Assembly (NCBI GenBank): GCA_017881245.1
Contig: JADGRC010000047.1
Span: 1 to 36,185 of the forward strand
DNA from: Pseudomonadota bacterium
GTDB lineage: Bacteria; Myxococcota_A; Polyangia; Fen-1088
DNA length: 36,185 nt
Direction: 5' to 3'
Position 1 is the stretch's first letter. Every line of letters begins with the position of its first letter. The position numbers were made by a program, and so were the translations under genes. The notes under the pieces are model-generated. The model ran no database searches, was not told where the DNA came from, and saw nothing but the letters and a program-made list of their open reading frames with translations. Positions 26,535-34,344 of this stretch are shown here, in pieces.

Positions 26535-28634
26535 GTGAGGAAGATCCTGGGGCTTGCGGTCGCGGCGCTCGCGCTGGTCTGCGGCGGCTTCGCCTCTCGG
26601 GCCGTGGATAGCTCGCGCGAGCGAGCCGTCCGATCGGAAACCGCGCGCGCCGCCGAGGGGATCAGGCAACGGGCCGCCGATAGTCTGTCGGCCCTGGTCT
26701 CTGATCTGAGACTGAAAGTGGAGAACGCGGCGGCCAATCCGCGTCTGGTTTTCGCCCTCCAGGGCAATGCCGACGAACGCACGATCCGCGATCTCTGGCG
26801 AACGGAGGACTGGTGGCGACCTTGGCGCACGGAGTTCAAGATTTACGCGGTCGCGGTAAAGGGTGTCCGTTTGGACGTCGTCGAGGGCATCGACGCCGCT
26901 GATCTGGACGCTGATTCGCTCTTGCGTCGCGCCCGAGATCGCGGCGACGCGGCGGCCGAAATCATCATCGGAAAGGGATGGCCGTACGCCGCCGCCGCCA
27001 CCACCGTCCGGGTGTCTGGGCGGGACAAGGCGCCGGTCCTCTTACTGGCAAGGCCCGTCGACCAGGTGGTCATGCGCCAGTTGGTCGACAAGACCGGAGG
27101 TGCCGTAACGTTGACCAACGGCCACGCGGTGCTGGTGGACGCCGGGTCCGAATCAGAGCGAGCCGTGTTGTCTCAAGCCATTGGCTCCGAAGCGACCGGG
27201 ACAATTTTCTATGCCAAGGACGGAGCCTGGGCGGCGGCCCTGACCCCCGTCGCGCCGGCCTTGTGGTTGTGGACGTTTGTTTCGACCGCCAACGCTATAC
27301 GTGACGCGCAAGGTGCGGCGAGCGAGCGCATGGCCATGGTTTGGGGAGTCGTCATCGTCGTCGCGGGCGCTGCGGTGGTGTTCGGCCTGCGCCGTCCGCG
27401 CGAACAAGCGCCGACGAGCGCACAGTTTCCATCGCCGGGCGCAATGACGGATGGCGCTCGATCCACCTCTTGGACGGGGGCCAATGTGCGCGCCAAGATG
27501 GGAACGTCCATCTCGCACGCAATTGACGGGGGAACATCGCCAGGACCGAGCGGCGACGGGACCGTTGACCCGCGTGGCCCCACCGCGGTCGCGAGCAGTC
27601 CCGTCGGCTCCGGAGGGATCGCGCCCGAATCGCCGTTTGGTCGTTACACCCTTCTTGACCGGTTGGGTGAAGGCGGCATGGCCGAGGTCTACACCGCGGT
27701 CACATTCGGGGCCCAAGGTTTTCGCCGTAAGTTCGTCATCAAACGCTTGCGCGCCGAAATGGCGCGCGAGCCAGCCGCGGTGGATCAATTCATCGACGAA
27801 GCCAATCTCGCGTCATCGATGGTCCATTCCAACATCGTTCCAGTGTTCGACTTCGGCAAGGTGGGCGAAGAATACTTCATGGCCCAGGAATACATCCTCG
27901 GTCGCGATTTGACCCGGGTGACCCGTCGCTCCATGGAGCGCGACGGGCGCCCACTGCCGTCCGAGGTCGCTCTTTATGCCGCGCACGAAACCTTGAAAGC
28001 GCTCGAGTACGCGCACTCGAGAACCAACGAGCAGGGTCAGCCGCTCGGCATCGTCCATCGAGACGTATCCCCCAGCAACGTCATCATCTCCGCGCGCGGC
28101 GAGGTCAAACTGTTCGATTTCGGAATCGTAAAGGCCGAGGGCCGCGTCACGAAAACCCAATCGGGCGTCGTGAAGGGAAACGTGACGTTCATGGCGCCCG
28201 AACAGGCGCGCGGGGTGAATGTGGATGCGCGCGCGGATCTGTTTTCGCTGGGTTTGGTGGTGTTCTACTGTCTGACCGGACAGGTTCTGTACGCTGGGAA
28301 CACGACCTACGAGCTGCTCGTGAAGGCAGCGACGGGGCCCGACCGAGACGAATTCAATCAGATTCGTGCCCTGCCCGAACCGTGCGGCGACATCCTGCAA
28401 CGGGCGCTTCAGCCGAAGCCCGACGATCGATTCCAGACTGCCCGGCAGTTCGCCGACGCGATTGCGGCGCACCTCGGTGCTGGAGCCGCGCGCCTGGCCG
28501 CACTCATGCATCACTTGTTCGACGAGGACTTCAAGATCGAGGAGACGCGGTTCCGCTCGTTCGGTCCTTTGGATCCCTCCGGCACTTCCGGCCCGGGATC
28601 GGGTTCTCACCAAACAGAGCCGCGCCAATCCTGA
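26535..28634 (+). CDS. Receptor-like Ser/Thr protein kinase, N-terminal sensor and C-terminal kinase
   Basis: A 699-aa membrane protein. The first helix (about 3-20) and a second (about 267-285) enclose a sensor region of about 245 residues outside the membrane, possibly Cache-like. A Ser/Pro/Gly-rich linker leads to a Hanks-type kinase domain from about 368 to 640. Its motifs are: P-loop GEGGMAEV; the lysine in FVIKRL (about 402); catalytic loop HRDVSPSN (about 507); DFG (about 527) with GIVK; and MAPEQ (about 553). The Ser in place of the usual Lys of HRDxKxxN is common in myxobacterial kinases. Most bacterial kinases of this type have the kinase first, so the order here is reversed. Start choice is uncertain: GTG 26535 begins the signal helix; TTG 26508 and GTG 26517 are also possible. 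Confidence 0.9.
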   Translation: MRKILGLAVAALALVCGGFASRAVDSSRERAVRSETARAAEGIRQRAADSLSALVSDLRLKVENAAANPRLVFALQGNADERTIRDLWRTEDWWRPWRTEFKIYAVAVKGVRLDVVEGIDAADLDADSLLRRARDRGDAAAEIIIGKGWPYAAAATTVRVSGRDKAPVLLLARPVDQVVMRQLVDKTGGAVTLTNGHAVLVDAGSESERAVLSQAIGSEATGTIFYAKDGAWAAALTPVAPALWLWTFVSTANAIRDAQGAASERMAMVWGVVIVVAGAAVVFGLRRPREQAPTSAQFPSPGAMTDGARSTSWTGANVRAKMGTSISHAIDGGTSPGPSGDGTVDPRGPTAVASSPVGSGGIAPESPFGRYTLLDRLGEGGMAEVYTAVTFGAQGFRRKFVIKRLRAEMAREPAAVDQFIDEANLASSMVHSNIVPVFDFGKVGEEYFMAQEYILGRDLTRVTRRSMERDGRPLPSEVALYAAHETLKALEYAHSRTNEQGQPLGIVHRDVSPSNVIISARGEVKLFDFGIVKAEGRVTKTQSGVVKGNVTFMAPEQARGVNVDARADLFSLGLVVFYCLTGQVLYAGNTTYELLVKAATGPDRDEFNQIRALPEPCGDILQRALQPKPDDRFQTARQFADAIAAHLGAGAARLAALMHHLFDEDFKIEETRFRSFGPLDPSGTSGPGSGSHQTEPRQS

Positions 28635-28650
28635 CGCTAAACCGCGTCAG
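28631..28650. terminator. Perfect inverted repeat shared by two convergent stop codons
   Basis: CTGACGC (28631-28637) and GCGTCAG (28644-28650) form a perfect 7-bp stem with a 6-nt loop. The TGA of the Ser/Thr kinase gene (28632-28634) and that of the histidine kinase gene (28649-28647) are both inside the stem. It could act as a two-way terminator, although no T-run follows. Confidence 0.4.
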
Positions 28651-29852
28651 CGTCGCGCCTCGTTCGTCGACGGCCTGAGCGTTCCCACGCGCGCGGGCGG
28701 CAGGGCAATGCGAAACGTCGTGCCGCACCCAAGTGTGCTTTCGGCGGTGATCTCGCCGCCGAGCGCCTTCACGATTCCGTGACAGATAAACAGGCCTAGA
28801 CCGGTGCCAGAGCCCAAGGGTTTCGTCGTGAAGAAAGGGTCGAAGATCCGTGACATTACGTCAGCCGGAATCCCGGCTCCCGTGTCGGACACCGTGATCA
28901 CGGCCCGACCCGCCGAGTCGGTGCAGGTGCTGACGCCGATCTTGTTGCCGCCGACGTTTCCACTGTTGATGGCCTGCGCAGCATTCACCAGCAGATTCAG
29001 GAAGACCTGTCCGAGGCGCGATTCGCTGGCCTCGACCATGGGAACGTCGCCCAGGTTGCGCACCAGCTCGGCTTTCATCAGGATTTGGTTCAACACCATG
29101 CTGATGGACGATTCTATGACGCCGCGCACGTCGACCGGGCCGTAGTGTTCCTCGTCGCCGCGCGCCAGTATCCTGAGGTCGCGGACGATCTGCCGCACGC
29201 GAATCGCGCCCTCCTGTGCCTCGGCCAACGCGGTCGCCAGCTCGTCAAGTTGCGCGGCCAGCTCAGGGGACAAATCGCGTATCGGCAGCTTGGGCAGACG
29301 CTCCGAGACAAACCCGATGTTCGCCATGACATAGGTCAAAGGGTTGTTGATCTCATGGGCGACACCCGCGGCGAGCGTCCCCATCGAAGCCAGTCGTTCT
29401 GCCTGGATGAGCTTTTCCTCCATCTTCTTGCGATCCGTGATGTCCAGCGCGACTCCGATTGTTCCCGTGATCTCCCCGCTGGAATCACGCAGGGGATCGA
29501 TTCGGCATTGAAAGACCCGGCTTCCGAACCGAGCGTCCGTCGACGTGCCCCGCCCCTCCAAAGCGGCGCGATGCGCGGCGATATTTCGCGCCATCATGGG
29601 ATCCCGTGCGAAAAAATCGGCCAGACTGACACCCAGCAATTCGTGTGGCGTCATTCCCATCGCGGCCAGTCCCGCACCGACCGCTGATGAAAAACGCAGA
29701 TCCCGATCCGTGGTCCACAGGATCGCCGGCAATTGCTCCGTTACGAAGCTGAGCCGCAGGTCCGCGTCAATTTCCATTTCCGTCTGTTCCCATGGCCCCC
29801 CCGGGTGCGCGGCAGCGTACACCCTTCGGAGATCCATTTGGTCGATCGACAC
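28647..29852 (-). CDS. PAS domain sensor histidine kinase
   Basis: A 401-aa soluble kinase. It has a PAS domain (about 33-140, [19 protein letters not shown]... ending [15 protein letters not shown]). Next is a HisKA dimerisation helix with the phosphorylated His166 in [13 protein letters not shown], then a HATPase_c domain with N-box [10 protein letters not shown]1 DTGAGIP, F-box IFDPFFTTK and G2 GTGLGL. No membrane helix or receiver domain is present, so the signal is cytoplasmic and the response regulator is elsewhere. The GTG at 29852 is the most upstream start; ATG 29837 and an ATG at Met26 (just before the PAS domain) are possible. It is convergent with the Ser/Thr kinase. Confidence 0.92.
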   Translation of the reverse strand: MSIDQMDLRRVYAAAHPGGPWEQTEMEIDADLRLSFVTEQLPAILWTTDRDLRFSSAVGAGLAAMGMTPHELLGVSLADFFARDPMMARNIAAHRAALEGRGTSTDARFGSRVFQCRIDPLRDSSGEITGTIGVALDITDRKKMEEKLIQAERLASMGTLAAGVAHEINNPLTYVMANIGFVSERLPKLPIRDLSPELAAQLDELATALAEAQEGAIRVRQIVRDLRILARGDEEHYGPVDVRGVIESSISMVLNQILMKAELVRNLGDVPMVEASESRLGQVFLNLLVNAAQAINSGNVGGNKIGVSTCTDSAGRAVITVSDTGAGIPADVMSRIFDPFFTTKPLGSGTGLGLFICHGIVKALGGEITAESTLGCGTTFRIALPPARVGTLRPSTNEARR

Positions 29853-29890
29853 AATTTTCCGTCTTGGCCGAACGTTGCGACGCGTCTAGC

Positions 29891-29896
29891 TATAAT
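29891..29896 (+). promoter_or_regulatory. Consensus -10 box TATAAT upstream of the MORN-like gene
   Basis: A perfect TATAAT in a GC-rich intergenic region. No good -35 lies at 16-18 bp (TTGGCC at 29864 is 21 bp away), so an activator or another sigma factor may be needed. A second, weaker pair, TTGGAT (30074) and TATCTT (30097) with 17-bp spacing, would start transcription at about 30109. Confidence 0.4.
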
Positions 29897-29984
29897 GCGC
29901 CTTCGGCGCTTCGCGGGAGGGCTCGCCTCGCCCTCCCGCGGGCCCACCCGCTTGACGACGACGCCGGTGCGGCGAAACCGCACC
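29897..29984 (+). promoter_or_regulatory. Three successive hairpins in the leader of the MORN-like gene
   Basis: GCGCC-TTC-GGCGC (29897-29909); CGCGGGAGGG with CCCTCCCGCG around a 9-nt loop (29912-29940, 10 perfect pairs); GGTGCGG-CGAAA-CCGCACC (29966-29984, 7 perfect pairs). All lie between the TATAAT box and the gene start at 30109. They occupy the 5' half of a 256-bp gap; the second half shows no other feature. The set could be a regulatory leader or a terminator for leftward transcripts; it matches no riboswitch I recognise. Confidence 0.4.
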
Positions 29985-30108
29985 TCCCGGTCCTTGGAAA
30001 GGCTACCGTTGTCGCCATTCGGACAAATCCGCTTCGTTTGTTGAGATTCCAATCGGGTAAGGCGTCTGGTCGGTTGGATTCCTTATCCGAAGGGCCTATC
30101 TTTTTCGG

Positions 30109-32385
30109 GTGCGCGGATCAGTCGAAGCGAGTGATGACGCCGTGAATCGGGTTCCACCTGTGGGGCCGACGACGCCCCGCCGGCCGCTACTCGTTCCCAC
30201 CTCCGCCGCCTGGTTCGAATTGGACGGCGAGTGGCGGCTGGAAGAAACCGATGATCTCGGCCGCCTTCACGGATCGTTTCGTTCGTGGCGGGCCGACGGA
30301 TCGCGCTCGGAAGTTTCGACCTACGAGCACGGAAAGCGGTCGGGGCCGGCGTGGAAGTTTCATCCCGACGGCAGCCTGTTTTCGCTCGGATGTTTCGCGG
30401 ACGGAGCCGAGCGCGGGGTCCACCGGCGATACGCGAACGACGGTCCGAACGGTGAGCCTCTGCAAGTGTGTTGTGTGCCGCGCGGAGCCTGGCAACTGCG
30501 ACTGATGTACTCAGATCCCGCTGGCGTCGATCGAGGCTGGTTCGACCGGGATGGCCGGCGCCTGCTGGATTCGGGCGAGCCATACCCGGAGCGTCCGCCG
30601 GCTGTCCCGGCGGTCGCCTGGTTCAACGAGAGCCTTCAATCCTGGGAAACCGGCGTCGTCTTCGAGGAGACGGGATACACGGGAACGCGAAAGTTGTGGT
30701 CACGCGAGGGTACTCTGCGATTGGTCGAGGATCTCGTGCGTGGCAAGCGCCATGGACAGGTGCGGTCCTTCGGCGAGACCGGCTCTCTGGAGTGGGAAGG
30801 TCACTACCTGGAGGGACGATTGTCCGGCCCCTTCAGCGCGACGATCGGTCCCGTTGGTCAATTCGCGGACGCTCGCATTTTCGCCCAGGCCGGATCCTTC
30901 GACGGGGGTCAAACTGAAGGCGTGTGGCGGTACTTCGACACCGATGGCGTGGTGATCGAGACGCGCGACCTCGGGTTGGCGATGGACGAGCGAACGCTGT
31001 TGGCGTCGCCGGTGCTGGCGGACGTGCTCCGTCCGGCCGCGTGGTGGCGGGCGCTCGCCCGCACCATGTTTGCCGAGCGCCGCATCGGAGAAGCTTTGAT
31101 CGCCGCCGCGCGCGCGTCCGCGCAAGCGAACGATCCCAAGGATATCGCGGACGCGGGCCGCGCCTGGACCCAACCCCTCGGCCCCGATGCCGCAATCTCT
31201 GGGGCGCGCCAGGCGATGGAACAAAATCCCGAAAACGCCGTGGCCCTGATCGATGCCCTGAAGGGTGGAAGCGACGCATCGGCGCTCCTGTGGGCGCTGT
31301 CCAAAGCCTTGCCCGACAGCGATCGCGCCGCGTTGGATCTGGTCAGCGCCGCCCTGCTGCTGGCGCCGTCCGCGACGGAACGTTACGCCACGCGCGCCCT
31401 TTTGTATGGGGCCCTCGGGGATCTCGAATCCGCCCGGGCGGACGTGGCACGCGTGTCGGAGTCCTCGCCCGAGCAAGCCGAGTTCCTGCAGATGTATCTG
31501 CGCGTCTACTTTCCGCGATTCGACTTTGCGCCGCGTGAGGAGTCGTTCGAGATCGACGCCGCGGAGGTCGAAGGATCCATCTGCGTCGACAGAACCGTGA
31601 CCGAAGCGCGGGACGTCATACAGCGATACGCGACGCGGCTTGGCCTTCTGCGAGCGGCCTTGCTGGCCAGGTTGGCCGCCGTGCGTGGTGACGACCCCGA
31701 AGGCGACGGTGACAACAACCGCCGGCCAATCGAGGACGCGCGGAGCCTGCCGTTCATGATTCCGGATCTGGCGGCTCTGTTGCCTGACGGCCCGGTCGCG
31801 CTATCACGCTGGACGTTTCAGATGTCGGCCGCGGAATACCAAGGGCTCGACGATCAGAACGCGGACACCGACGTGGCCCAGCAGGCCGGTGGGCGGAACG
31901 CCGCACAGCTTCATCAGCAAGACAGTCAGCAAGACGGCCAGCAAGACGGTGCGCTTCCGACAACGATCGATCTTGTCGTGGATGAGCTGCGGAGCATCAG
32001 CCCAGTGCCAACCGCCATCCTGCGGATCTTGCGCAATGCCCGCGCCGACTGGAGTGGACTGTGTTGGCTGTGCTGGGCGGTGGGGCTCGATGCGCCGGGG
32101 TTGCCCGAACGGATTCGTCCCCCGGCGGCCTTCATGCGCGCCGCCGTGATGACGATGGAACGTTCGTGGCGTTGTCGCGACAAATTGCAGACTTCGGGTC
32201 TGCTGGCCATGACGAAAGGAATTCCTGGTTTCGACTGGGAGGGCAGCCCGATCGATCTCGTCCCCGGGGCCCTCGTCGATGTCGCCCTTGACGAGTACAT
32301 CGAAGCGCGCGCCGTCTTCTCGTGGCTGTGCGACGGAGCCAACCGCTCCCCGTGGCAAGACGACCTACGGGCCGGCGACACCTGA
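30109..32385 (+). CDS. Large protein with N-terminal MORN-like repeats and helical C-terminus, function unknown
   Basis: A 758-aa protein without signal peptide or membrane helix. Residues about 40-290 hold repeats of the MORN_2 (YwqK) type, for example LGRLHGSFRSWRADGSR, GKRSGPAWKFHPDGSLFS, GKRHGQVRSFGETGSLEWEG and QTEGVWRYFDTDGVVIE. Residues about 300-480 are helical and TPR-like (RALLYGALGDLESARADVARV). The C-terminal 250 residues match nothing I recognise. A Gln-Gln-Asp repeat at about 602-613 comes from a 12-bp tandem repeat. The start is uncertain: GTG 30109 or GTG 30142, neither with a clear ribosome binding site. It stands alone, with a structured leader upstream and the purU gene ending 4 bp beyond its stop on the other strand. 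Confidence 0.7.
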   Translation: MRGSVEASDDAVNRVPPVGPTTPRRPLLVPTSAAWFELDGEWRLEETDDLGRLHGSFRSWRADGSRSEVSTYEHGKRSGPAWKFHPDGSLFSLGCFADGAERGVHRRYANDGPNGEPLQVCCVPRGAWQLRLMYSDPAGVDRGWFDRDGRRLLDSGEPYPERPPAVPAVAWFNESLQSWETGVVFEETGYTGTRKLWSREGTLRLVEDLVRGKRHGQVRSFGETGSLEWEGHYLEGRLSGPFSATIGPVGQFADARIFAQAGSFDGGQTEGVWRYFDTDGVVIETRDLGLAMDERTLLASPVLADVLRPAAWWRALARTMFAERRIGEALIAAARASAQANDPKDIADAGRAWTQPLGPDAAISGARQAMEQNPENAVALIDALKGGSDASALLWALSKALPDSDRAALDLVSAALLLAPSATERYATRALLYGALGDLESARADVARVSESSPEQAEFLQMYLRVYFPRFDFAPREESFEIDAAEVEGSICVDRTVTEARDVIQRYATRLGLLRAALLARLAAVRGDDPEGDGDNNRRPIEDARSLPFMIPDLAALLPDGPVALSRWTFQMSAAEYQGLDDQNADTDVAQQAGGRNAAQLHQQDSQQDGQQDGALPTTIDLVVDELRSISPVPTAILRILRNARADWSGLCWLCWAVGLDAPGLPERIRPPAAFMRAAVMTMERSWRCRDKLQTSGLLAMTKGIPGFDWEGSPIDLVPGALVDVALDEYIEARAVFSWLCDGANRSPWQDDLRAGDT
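31912..31947 (+). repeat. 12-bp tandem repeat, three units, inside the MORN-like gene
   Basis: Three units of the form NNN-CAGCAAGAC encode H/S/G-Gln-Gln-Asp in frame. The core GTCAGCAA-GAC resembles the reverse complement of the repeat at 3277-3324. The unit length keeps the frame when copies are gained or lost. Confidence 0.85.
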
Positions 32386-32389
32386 CGAG

Positions 32390-33274
32390 TCAACCGAAAA
32401 CGATGGTCCGGTTCTCCGAGATCAGGACCCGGCGATCCAGGTGCAACCGAACCGCGCGCGTCAACACTTGACGCTCCAGCTCGCGGCCCTTTTGTGCCAG
32501 GTCGGATACCTCGTCGCGGTGGCTCACTCGACAAACGTCCTGATCAATGATCGGCCCCTGATCCAAATCGCTCGTTACGTAATGGGCGGTCGCACCGATG
32601 ATCTTGACGCCGCGGGCCTTCGCCTGATGATACGGCCGCGCGCCCACGAACGCAGGCAGGAAGGAATGGTGAATGTTGATGATGCGGCCCGACCAACTGG
32701 TGACAAAAGCGGGCGACAGGATCTGCATGTAACGCGCAAGCACGACCACGTCGATGTCCGTCTCGCGCAGCAGGGCTTGCTGAGCCGACTCAGCGGGGCT
32801 CTTGTCGTCGGCGCTCACCGGAACGTGCTCGAAGCGAACGCCGAAATGCCCGGCGATGGGACGCAGGTCGTCGTGATTCGAAACAACCAGCACCAGATCG
32901 CCGTGCAGCTCCCCCAGCTGATGGGACAGCATCAAATCGTAAAGGCAATGAGGGGCACGGCTGGCGAATACCGCGACGCGCGGCCGCCGATCCGAGTAGC
33001 TCAGATCGAACGACAAACCGAACCGGCGTTCCAAATCGGCCAGGCCCGCATCAATCCCCCGTCGATCCAGCTGAAACCGCGCCAGGTCCCAAACCAGGCG
33101 CATGAAGAACAGGCCGGTCTCCAACTCGGCATGCTGATCGGCATCGATGATGTTGCCTCCGTTGCGAAACACGAAATCCGATAACGCCGCGACCAACCCC
33201 GTTCGGTCCCGGCAGCTGACCAACAACGTCGCACGAAGGGAATCGGTCGCGCCGCCTGGGTTTTGCGTTTTCAC
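32390..33274 (-). CDS. purU: Formyltetrahydrofolate deformylase
   Basis: A 294-aa enzyme that hydrolyses 10-formyl-tetrahydrofolate to formate and tetrahydrofolate. An N-terminal ACT domain (about 14-95, LLVSCRDRTGLVAALSDFV) is followed by the formyltransferase fold. The core IINIHHSFLPAFVGARPYHQ and ATAHYVTSDLDQGPIIDQD carry the Asn, His and Asp of the family active site. RYMQILSPAFV precedes them, as in E. coli PurU. The GTG start overlaps the upstream DAHP synthase stop (GTGA), so translation is coupled. The gene ends 4 bp from the convergent MORN-like gene. PurU normally balances the one-carbon pool and can supply formate to PurT. Confidence 0.95.
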   Translation of the reverse strand: MKTQNPGGATDSLRATLLVSCRDRTGLVAALSDFVFRNGGNIIDADQHAELETGLFFMRLVWDLARFQLDRRGIDAGLADLERRFGLSFDLSYSDRRPRVAVFASRAPHCLYDLMLSHQLGELHGDLVLVVSNHDDLRPIAGHFGVRFEHVPVSADDKSPAESAQQALLRETDIDVVVLARYMQILSPAFVTSWSGRIINIHHSFLPAFVGARPYHQAKARGVKIIGATAHYVTSDLDQGPIIDQDVCRVSHRDEVSDLAQKGRELERQVLTRAVRLHLDRRVLISENRTIVFG

Positions 33275-34344
33275 CGGTGCGCCCGCGCGGTCCTGACGTG
33301 CTCCGCCATTTCTCCGAGCAGCGCCTCGGTGTCATCCCAGCCAAGGCACGCGTCCGTGATGCTCTGGCCGTAGACCAGCGCCGTCGGACGCGCACCCGCC
33401 CGGGGGGGATCCTGGCGCCCCGCGATCAAGTTGCTTTCAATCATAATGCCCGCGATCGCCCGCGATCCGGAGCGAATTTGCAGGCCGACGTCGCGCGCCA
33501 CCATCGGCTGTCGCATGGGGTCCTTGCCGCTGTTCCCGTGGCTACAGTCGATCATCAAGCGCGGCGTCAGCGCCGCGCGCCCGAGCGCTGTCGCCACCCG
33601 CGCGACAGCGGCCGCCTGATAGTTGGGACCGTTGGCCGCTCCGCGCAAAATCACGTGGCAATCCAGGTTTCCCTTGGTGGCGACAATGGCGGACAAGCCC
33701 TGTTTGGTGACGCCCAGGAAGCAGTGCGGGTGCCGCGCCGAAAGGACTGCATCTATCGCGATCTGCACGTTCCCGTCGGTGCCGTTCTTGAATCCCACCG
33801 GAGCCGATAATCCCGACGCCAGCTCGCGATGGACCTGACTCTCCGTGGTCCGGGCGCCGATCGCGCCCCAGCTGACCAGATCAGCCACATACTGCGGTGT
33901 AATGGTGTCTAGAAACTCGCAGCCCGTCGGCAGCTCCATGCGTGCCAGATCCAACAGCAAGGATCGCGCGAGCCGCAAGCCGTCGTTGACCGCAAACGAC
34001 CCGTCGATCCGCGGATCGTTGATCAGCCCCTTCCACCCCACGGTCGTGCGCGGCTTCTCGAAGTACACGCGCATGACGACGAAAATGTCCCGCGCCAGGC
34101 CATCGGCGACCCCCTTCAAACGGCGACCGTATTCCCGGGCGGCGGCCACGTCATGTATCGAGCATGGTCCCGCGACCACCAGCAGGCGATCGTCCTGGCC
34201 GGACAGAATGTCCGCGACCGTCCGCCGACTTCGCTCGACCAGCGTGGAGATCCGATCGTCGGCGGGCAGTTCGTCGACGATATCCTCGGGCGGTACGAGC
34301 GGTCGTATCTGGTCGATCCGCAGGTCATCGATCCGGCGCAGCAT
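33271..34344 (-). CDS. aroG: DAHP synthase type I, second of a tandem pair
   Basis: A 357-aa enzyme joining phosphoenolpyruvate and erythrose 4-phosphate, the first step of aromatic biosynthesis. It aligns with E. coli AroG almost without gaps: metal ligands Cys61 (GPCSIHD), His269 (CSHGNSGKDP), the Glu in MIESNLIAG and the Asp in SITDACLGW; KPRTTVGWKGL and GARTTESQVHRELASGLS are intact. At position 211, Ser in E. coli AroG and in the neighbouring copy, this protein has Gly (HCFLGVTKQG). The ATG at 34344 shares one base with the stop of the other copy (TGATG). It carries a longer C-terminal loop (PPRAGARPTAL) than its twin. Feedback behaviour cannot be read from the sequence alone. Confidence 0.94.
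   Translation of the reverse strand: MLRRIDDLRIDQIRPLVPPEDIVDELPADDRISTLVERSRRTVADILSGQDDRLLVVAGPCSIHDVAAAREYGRRLKGVADGLARDIFVVMRVYFEKPRTTVGWKGLINDPRIDGSFAVNDGLRLARSLLLDLARMELPTGCEFLDTITPQYVADLVSWGAIGARTTESQVHRELASGLSAPVGFKNGTDGNVQIAIDAVLSARHPHCFLGVTKQGLSAIVATKGNLDCHVILRGAANGPNYQAAAVARVATALGRAALTPRLMIDCSHGNSGKDPMRQPMVARDVGLQIRSGSRAIAGIMIESNLIAGRQDPPRAGARPTALVYGQSITDACLGWDDTEALLGEMAEHVRTARAHR

Noticed and set aside
30109-32385. The MORN-like gene as a YwqK-type antitoxin of a toxin-antitoxin pair
   Set aside because: It is several times too long, and neither neighbour resembles a toxin: purU is downstream on the other strand and a histidine kinase is upstream.
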